NCBI GenBank assembly: GCA_039720395.1
Contig: CM077832.1
Span: 27,205,763-27,269,762 of the forward strand
Direction: 5' to 3'
Source of the DNA: Liquidambar formosana
Lineage: Eukaryota > Streptophyta > Magnoliopsida > Saxifragales > Altingiaceae
DNA length: 64,000 bases
Position numbers and translations under genes: made by a program. The notes under the pieces are model-generated. The model ran no database searches. It saw only the letters and a program-made list of their open reading frames with translations, and was not told the origin of the DNA. This document shows positions 57,089 through 64,000 of this stretch, piece by piece (the stretch's first letter is position 1; every line of letters starts with the position of its first letter).

Positions 57089-60000
57089 CATGATTATGCA
57101 TAATACAAAATTCATATGGGCTGGTAATTATGGTGTAGTTGAATGATTCAAAAATCTGGAAAATTTTTTCTGCATAATTGGTTTTCCTCCATGGCTGAAC
57201 CTAGGGTTTGGAACCCTAGGTCAATTCTCTTCTACTCCTCTTCTAATTGATGGTTAAGTGTATCCATGGATGCAATAGGTTGCATAGGGTTTGAGTTTGG
57301 AGAAGAAGAATAAGGAAACTAGGGTTTTATAAAACTGTTATGAACAGTTTTCATGGTTGCCATGAAAAACCATCATCTTGTTTTGCCTGCCGAATTCATA
57401 GTTCTTCTCCAAAATTTTCGAGCCATATATGGTTAGAAAGCTCTTTGAATAAACTTTCCAACCCAACAAACGTTGCATCAATCCGAGTTCTGTAGTGAAA
57501 GTTATGAATTTTTTACTACAGGCTGTCTGGAAAGACAGTTTTGCTCGGGAATGATGCAATAGCCACAACTTTGAGTTATTGATGGAGATCAAAGGCATGG
57601 CAATGGTTGCCACCACTTGGCTTATGTTCTAGACATGGTAGGGAAAGGTTCCCAAGCATTTAGATGCATCATAATTGGACTAAGATGCTAGAACAGAAGG
57701 AAGAAGGAGAAGAACACCATGGAGGCTGAATCTGGGTTTTAGAACCCTAAGGTTCTTGCAATTAATTCTAATTAAAGCTGCTGTATTTATGATGGAAGAT
57801 CATTGTAGGATCATTATATATCATGTGTATATGATTTTCTTTAAGTTTCAAAAAGGTTTTGATGGAAAAAGATTCAAAAATTTTGAAAATTTTTCATGAA
57901 CAGCATAGCAGATTTTCTCTGCAGAAAAGTCATCAATGGAGTTTTGATTAGAACTTGAGTTAGGGAACTCCAAATTGCATGAAACCAATTGCATTAGTTT
58001 CCTAAGACATGTAGGATATTGGGAAAATTCGTTTGGTAGCCTAATTCATTCATCTTGCTGGGTTTTAAATCAATTTCTGACCATGGACAGTGTGCTGTCA
58101 AATTCTGGGCAGCCTACTGTTGTTTTAATTGTTTAGAACAATTGGTGATGATTTGATCATCCAAACCTCTTCTATTAGCTTAGTATTTCATGTAGGGACA
58201 TGATACAAAAGCTGGTTTCAATGGAGGAGTCGAATTGATAAGGATTTAGAAGCTATTGTGACCTTCAAGGTCTGCAACAATGGCTCCAGCAATGGGTTTT
58301 GGAAACCCTGATTGTTCTTGATGATGGCAGCCACTTCCACCACTTCTCACATGTCCAGAGGCTTGTCCCACACCCCTAGGATGTTCTCCCATGACTGGCC
58401 ATGGCCTCCCACAGTCGTTGGTGGCCATGGCAGCCTAGCCAAGCTCAGGCAGCCCCCTGGTAGTGACGGCTGCATAGAGTTAAGGATGAAACCCTAATTT
58501 TGAGTTAATGATGAAACCCTAATTTCATTATGGCATTAATTAAAACCCTAATTGGAATATTAATTACCTTAATTAAGAGTTAATGATTGGTCATTAAATG
58601 ACCAATCATGGTTATTAATTGTTAGGGCATAATTAATACCATTAATGATGTCTAGGGTTAGGGTTTTGATAACCCTAATTAGTGTAATTAATTAAGGGTA
58701 ATTAATACCCTATTTGGCATTAATTAAACCCTAATCCCTTTTATTAAATACCATATGAACCTAGGGTTTTAATGATTGGTTATTAAATGACCAATCATAA
58801 GGCATTTAATGATTAGGGCTTGCATTTAGGGTTTAGGTTATGCATTTAGGGTTTAGGGTTTTTGGAAACCCTAATACACTAATTCATCATTTAATTGATT
58901 TTATTTAATTCCCATGTTAATTATTTAATTAATATTGATTAATTTTATAATGTTTTAAATGGTTTAAAATACAATTGGGGATTAAATTAAAATCTGGAAA
59001 TTCTTAATTAAATGAAATTGTTTTATTTAATTAAGGAAACCCTAATATTGGATATTAGAGTTATTTTAGGAAACTTTATATGTTTCAATTAATTTGATTA
59101 ATTGAAACTAAATGTCTTAAATGTTAAGACTTTATTTAATTCTGGATATTTTTGTTTAAAACCTAATAAGATTAGGATGCATTAATGAGATTAATGTAAA
59201 TCATTCAAGAGAATTACCATAATGCCCATATGTTTTAATGCTTACAGTTTTTCTTTACATTATGCAATGAGATTGTATGTATGTGTTTGGATGATGATTA
59301 TGGACTATACCCCTTAAACCAATTGTGATTGGCCGTCTTATGAATGGGTTGTAATAATTTTTCAAGAGTTGTAATTTTATTATGGTGATGTAATTTATTA
59401 TTTGGGGCTTGCATGCCACCTTCCCTCTCTCTCTATCATTCTCTTATGTACCCCACATTCCCCTTATGTATCATTTTCTATATATTATGTAAATGTTATG
59501 TAATCGAGAGTGCACTAAGGAGTATGGTGGACCCAAAGGAGTATGATGGAGCCCAACAAGCCAATGGTGGAGACCATCAAGCCAAGGGAGCAGATTGAAG
59601 GACTTGAAAGCTTAGAGAAGTTTTTCAAGAAAGCATGCATGTTACGAATGGTTTATTTTACGATCACCTACACCCACCTTAGACCTTGGATTCAATCTAT
59701 TGGCTTGGATTGAATCCTCTCAAAGTCCATAATCATCATAGTGGGAGCTTTAATTTATGAGATAATTGTATTAGCTCCAATACCATAGTTTGGTATATGT
59801 TACCTATTAACTTAGGGACTAATATCAAAATATGGTACTTTATATATGTTGATATATGATAGCATGCGATGTATGATTTATAATAGCATGAGATGTATGA
59901 TTATAAATAGCATAATTTATATAGTTAAATTTTGATACATAGGATGCATGTTAATTTGATGAGACCCTTTAAAACCCCTCTTATTTAATATTAAGTTGAA

Positions 60001-60540
60001 AATGGAGAAGTCATTGGGGAATGAATTCTTCATTGCCTTCCATCATTATAGGATCATCTAACGTCCCTTAATGTGGGTACCTGGCTGCAGACATGTAGGA
60101 GCTACCCATGTTAAAGACATTACTTGAAACTATCACATATGAGATATCATGGGGTGCCTAAACTGGTATATACCAAGAAACTAACATGTGAGGTATATAT
60201 TTGGCGAAACATACCTGTGTGAATGATGGGTTTAACTTAACTAGGGAAGTATTCCAAGAAACTAACATGTGAGGTGTATGTTCCCTAGAGGCAAAATGAT
60301 TGGAACTTGCTTATGAAGCAATAGACAAAGAGTTGTCTTCTTATTGTGGGTTAGAAGCCAAGAAACTAACATGTGAGGCTTCTAGGTCACAGTGGGACCC
60401 CAATCCCCATTAGGAATGGGATTCCCGAATTCCATTAGAGGGTGTATGGAATTTGATAAAATAGTGGGAGGTACCATATGATTAAAGACCCAATCATTAT
60501 GGATAAAAATGAAATCTAATTCTCTGTTTATGTAGATTAC
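57089..60540 (+). other. Leader of copia C
   Basis: Same structure as in B, including the extra segment (about 57325-57725), the 27-nt palindrome (58583-58609), telomere-like blocks near 58825 and an acceptor-like AG (60534-60535). No supported gene. Confidence 0.85.
60068..60394 (+). ncRNA. Four-stem-loop block of copia C
   Basis: This is the equivalent of 10670-10996. Stem 1 has the arms 60068-60079 and 60103-60114. The shared 17-nt loop occurs three times after it. Stem 2 pairs perfectly. Confidence 0.6.
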
Positions 60541-63436
60541 CTAATTACTCACCTCAAAACCCCTATTTCCTAATATATAGGATATTGATAGTTTGACTAA
60601 ACCCGATTTCTTTGATTGACTTAGGAAATTGATAATTGTTCTCAATTTCAAAAGATTGTTTATATGCTATTAGGCCTTTTATTAAAGGCCCTCCATAAAA
60701 CATCCTAAGAAGAAAAAGACACTATGCGCAATTGGCATCTTGTTGCCATGCTATATGATAGTATTTATGACTAATGAGCTTCAGAAGCAAAATTAGTCAA
60801 TGCAAGTGCCTTTGATGTCCTACATCACATACAAAGGTTGTATAGTGAGTAAAATAATACTATAAAGTATAGTAGTTATAAAGGACTTCTTCTGGACTAG
60901 GATGTAATAAAAGTTGTTTATTAATAATCATTCTTTTGAAAAATGATTAATCACATAGAATAGCTTGAGAAGCTAGATGTGATTTAAAATGGAAGCATAG
61001 AGGAAAGCAAGTCTTGAAAAGTCAAAGACAAAGAAATATAATTATTTTGTAGTAAATATAAGGTATTGTAAAGGGAACTTGATAAAGTATCAGTCTTCCT
61101 AGAAGAACCAAACTTTTGAAGTTTTGGTTCATGCTCTAAACTAAATTGTTGGTTAGTTCTGCTTCTTGGTTTTTGGATTCTAGTATAATCTAAATCGAAG
61201 CAGAAAGTTAAGTAGATAATAAGTTACCTTTAAAAATTTTAATAGAGCAAGAGTTGCTAGATTAATTTTGGGAACTTATTTCTTAACTAGGTCATTTAAG
61301 ACATTCTAGAAATTTGATTTCTGAATTTAAATGACTAATTAGAGCGAATGCAACGTATTACGAGAATACAAGAGATGTAGAGAATCTCATTTAAATGTAA
61401 CGATTATGACTTGGTTATGAGATGACCAAACCCATCTTTTACTTGGTGAAGTGAATGAGTTACATTTATAATTTGACTATACATTGTGATGTATACAGTC
61501 ATGTAGAGCATGCATTCAATTATAGTAGACTCATCTTAGAATACCATAGCTCAATGGTGAATCTAAGAGAACAAATTGAACCCTATTAAGATATGGTTTG
61601 ATCCATGATGAGTTTTACTAATGTATCCATCTAGGATATACCTTAAAATTGCTACATATTGATAATTTAGGGTTCACTCCAGTTTTGTCCCAATTATATC
61701 AGATATGATATGGGAAGAAACCCAACTTATAGAAGTTAAGGCTTGGGCTTGTGCTACGTATGTCTGGAAACATAATGTAGACAATCTGGGAATACGGTCA
61801 AGTAAGTGTTGAATTGTGGTATATCTCAAAAGTGGTTAGGATAGTATTTCTATTACCCTAATGAACAAAAGTTGTCCATTAGGATGTTTGCTGGATTTTC
61901 TTGAGAAAGAGTTCATTCAAGAAGATGCAAAAGTAGATAGAATTTATAGAATTGTCTGTAAAGCCACAAACGAACAAAGATCCAACCCTTATCTCTGTTA
62001 AGACAAAACCCTTAACTACACTACAATCTTTTCATGGATCAAATTGGATATTTCTTAACATAAGAGAGATATTGTATCTCTATTAGAATGTGAAAGAATT
62101 GTTCCTTGGTGATAAAGATCACCAAGATAATCCTATTGATTATGACTAGACGATGTTTCACATCAACTCGAGAAATGACTAAGAGTCATTAAATCCAATA
62201 TGGATAGGTAGAGACCTAAAAGGCTTGGCTATTTAAGAATGTTTTCAACATAGGCAAAAAGTTGTCTATAAAGAAACTTGTTTGATAATAGTTATGCTGA
62301 AATCCATTTGGATCTTGTTATCTATAAACACACATTTTGAATATAAGATATGTCAAAAAGGATATAAAGATGTTATATCAAATGGTGAAAAACCATAAAA
62401 GTGTGTAAGTTATAGAAGTCTATTAATAGACTACAAGGTTCTCATAATTAGAACATCTATAAAGTTGAGGTAATCAAATTGTTTGATTTCTCTCATTGTA
62501 TAGATGGACCATGAGTGTATAAAAGGTTAGTGGGAGTGCGATCGTTTTTCTTTATCCTAAGTATGGATGACATCATATTCATTATGAATGATATATGAAT
62601 GTTATCTAATGTAAAGTTTTAGTTTTTGGAGAAAAACTAATTCATGAAAGATTTGGCAAAAGCATCCAATAAGATCTATAGAGATAGATCATATAGATTG
62701 CTAAGTATCTCCAAATCATCAAACATAATTGAAATGTTGAAGGAGTTCAACATGGAGAATTCTAAGGGAGGTCTGATTTACTTCAGATAAGAATTCATTA
62801 TTCAAGGGCATGTGCCCTAGGATAACATAAGTAAGATTCTTAAAGTGTTAAGAAGCCTTATTTTACACTATGTGTTGAACCTGATATCTATTATGTTGTA
62901 ATTGTTACAAATAGTTATCAATCAATTCAAATTTGGAATATTGGATTGTATATGCAAATTGTAAACTCATAGTAGATGGGTATATGGATTTGGATATAAT
63001 CCATATGGGGTATATTTTATATTCACTTTAGTTGGTGAAATACTTAATGGAAGAACTGTATGAAAGATACAGTGGATTCCATTATTAAGGGTGAATTAAT
63101 TGTCACATTGTCTAGGAGACTGTTTGGATCTATAAGTTCATTTAGAACTTGGAGTTGTTCCTTCCATTGAGTTGCCCACACCTTGTTTTGTGACAACAAT
63201 GGGTCTATAGCTCAAGTATAGGAATCACGGTCTCATCAAAAGTCCAAACACATAGAGTGACAATTCCAAGTGATTAGAGGAATCATTGGAAGAGGTAATA
63301 GATACATTACAGAAGATATTATCTACATAAGTTTTTGTAGACCTACTGACTAAAGCTTTAAAACATAATTGGTTATGTCTAAGACCAACATCTTGAGAAG
63401 ATAGGTATGCGATACATGGTCGATTGGCTTTAGTGC
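60541..63436 (+). pseudogene. Scrambled gag-pol of copia C
   Basis: It is collinear with 44655-47559 of B and carries the same lost start codon, the same in-frame stop in the gag start region and the same missing YVDD, with only scattered further differences. No product is expected. Confidence 0.85.
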
Positions 63437-63447
63437 AAGTGGGAGAT
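63437..63447 (+). other. Polypurine tract of copia C
   Basis: AAGTGGGAGAT directly before the 3' LTR. Confidence 0.88.
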
Positions 63448-64000
63448 TGTTAGGATTATGCCCTAGAGCCAATCATAGAGATGATTGTTTAGGGATTAGG
63501 AACAATCATTTGATTTCATTTATGTATGTCACATTTATTATTGATTTAATAAAAGGGCTTATTCTATTATGTTTATATGCATCATTTATATTTACATAAT
63601 ATGTCCATGGAGTTAGAGTTGAGAATATGGAATTACAAAGAGTTGTAATTTTGAGACTATAGATATATCTCTGTACTAAACTCCTTAAGCATTCCTAGTT
63701 GAAGGTTCACTATGATGGACAGTAATGAACCATAGGACTAGCACTTGCTAGGTTGACTTTATAGGAGGATAGCTAGTCTCAAGCTATTTGTGTGGAGACA
63801 CTACAACCAACAAGTGGGTGCCTATTATAAGAATAGGTACATTGAATGTAACCAAAGATATGAGATAAACTGAATGGAGTTTTATCCTGCCTGTCAATCA
63901 GTTTCTCATTGTTATAGTGGTACAAGTAATCCTTAGACCTGAGACACCATAGTTGCCTTATGCATGTAGCTTTAGAAGTTTGATAACACTAAGTGTAGAT
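63448..64000 (+). repeat. 3' LTR of copia C, partial
   Basis: The first 553 bp of the LTR; the rest lies beyond the window. Confidence 0.93.

Larger units (their letters stand above)
55418..64000 (+). mobile_element. Non-autonomous copia element C, runs off the window
   Basis: It has a 5' LTR (55418-57075), primer binding site (57077-57088), leader, scrambled gag-pol, polypurine tract (63437-63447) and 3' LTR from 63448. The left flank GGGAA (55413-55417) should be the TSD. I see about four differences in the 553 bp shared by the two LTRs. The internal region is nearly the same as that of B, with the same damage. Confidence 0.92.

Overview
This window is plant nuclear DNA from a repeat-rich flowering-plant genome. 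It consists almost entirely of nested LTR retrotransposons in various states of decay. I see no intact host gene, no tRNA or rRNA gene, no CRISPR array and nothing bacterial. The evidence is Ty1/copia and Ty3/gypsy protein motifs, LTRs with TG...CA ends, 5-bp target-site duplications (TSDs), an initiator-Met primer binding site, polypurine tracts, T-rich introns and plant TATA boxes. The species cannot be named from this.

Two element groups dominate. (1) A Ty1/copia family with LTRs of about 1.66 kb (TGTTAGGATTATGCCC...CCCAACA) resembles the Angela/BARE lineage. It has one coding copy (8037-16505, gag-pol in one frame with four stops). It also has a separate non-autonomous lineage with a scrambled gag-pol (A: 323-4649 minus, truncated; B: 39532-49228, complete and very young; C: 55418 to beyond the window) and three solo LTRs (17245-18902, 27685-29383, 50159-51828). 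(2) Ty3/gypsy elements of the Tat/Ogre type have LTRs of about 3 kb, tandem repeats in the 3' untranslated region, and genes antisense to the element. They are Z (remnant, 4650-36488, minus), Y (20879-34898, minus, TSD CCTAA), D (from 36489, minus) and X2 (from 49593, plus).

Layout: 1-4649 is copia A next to a Tat LTR remnant. 4650-8036 is the Z 3' end, with a polypurine tract, antisense-gene upstream region and tandem array. 8037-16505 is the coding copia, inserted in that array. 16506-20878 holds the rest of the array and exons of an antisense plant-mobile-domain (PMD)-like pseudogene, split by a solo LTR. 20879-34898 is element Y, inserted in that pseudogene. 34899-36488 holds the PMD tail and a second plus-strand pseudogene (DUF7745-like). 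36489-49592 is element D, holding copia B. 49593-55417 is X2, inserted in D's repeats and holding a solo LTR. 55418-64000 is copia C, inserted in X2 gag. Nesting is at least four deep (Z > D > X2 > C).

The most interesting signal is in the copia leader just upstream of gag. Four consecutive stem-loops have different stems, but each loop exposes the self-complementary hexamer ACATGT. Three of the loops are the same 17 nt. They are present in the coding copy and in both non-autonomous copies that reach this region. They look like a multi-hairpin kissing-loop dimerisation or packaging signal. The coding copy also has an abnormal left end. It has no 5' LTR, yet it is flanked by an intact TSD, and its first 97 bp are a fold-back piece of the non-autonomous lineage's 3' end joined directly to the primer binding site. 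This is what template switching between co-packaged RNAs of the two lineages would leave behind. A second recurrent structure is a GC-rich inverted repeat with a variable number of short units in the promoter-proximal part of the Tat LTRs.
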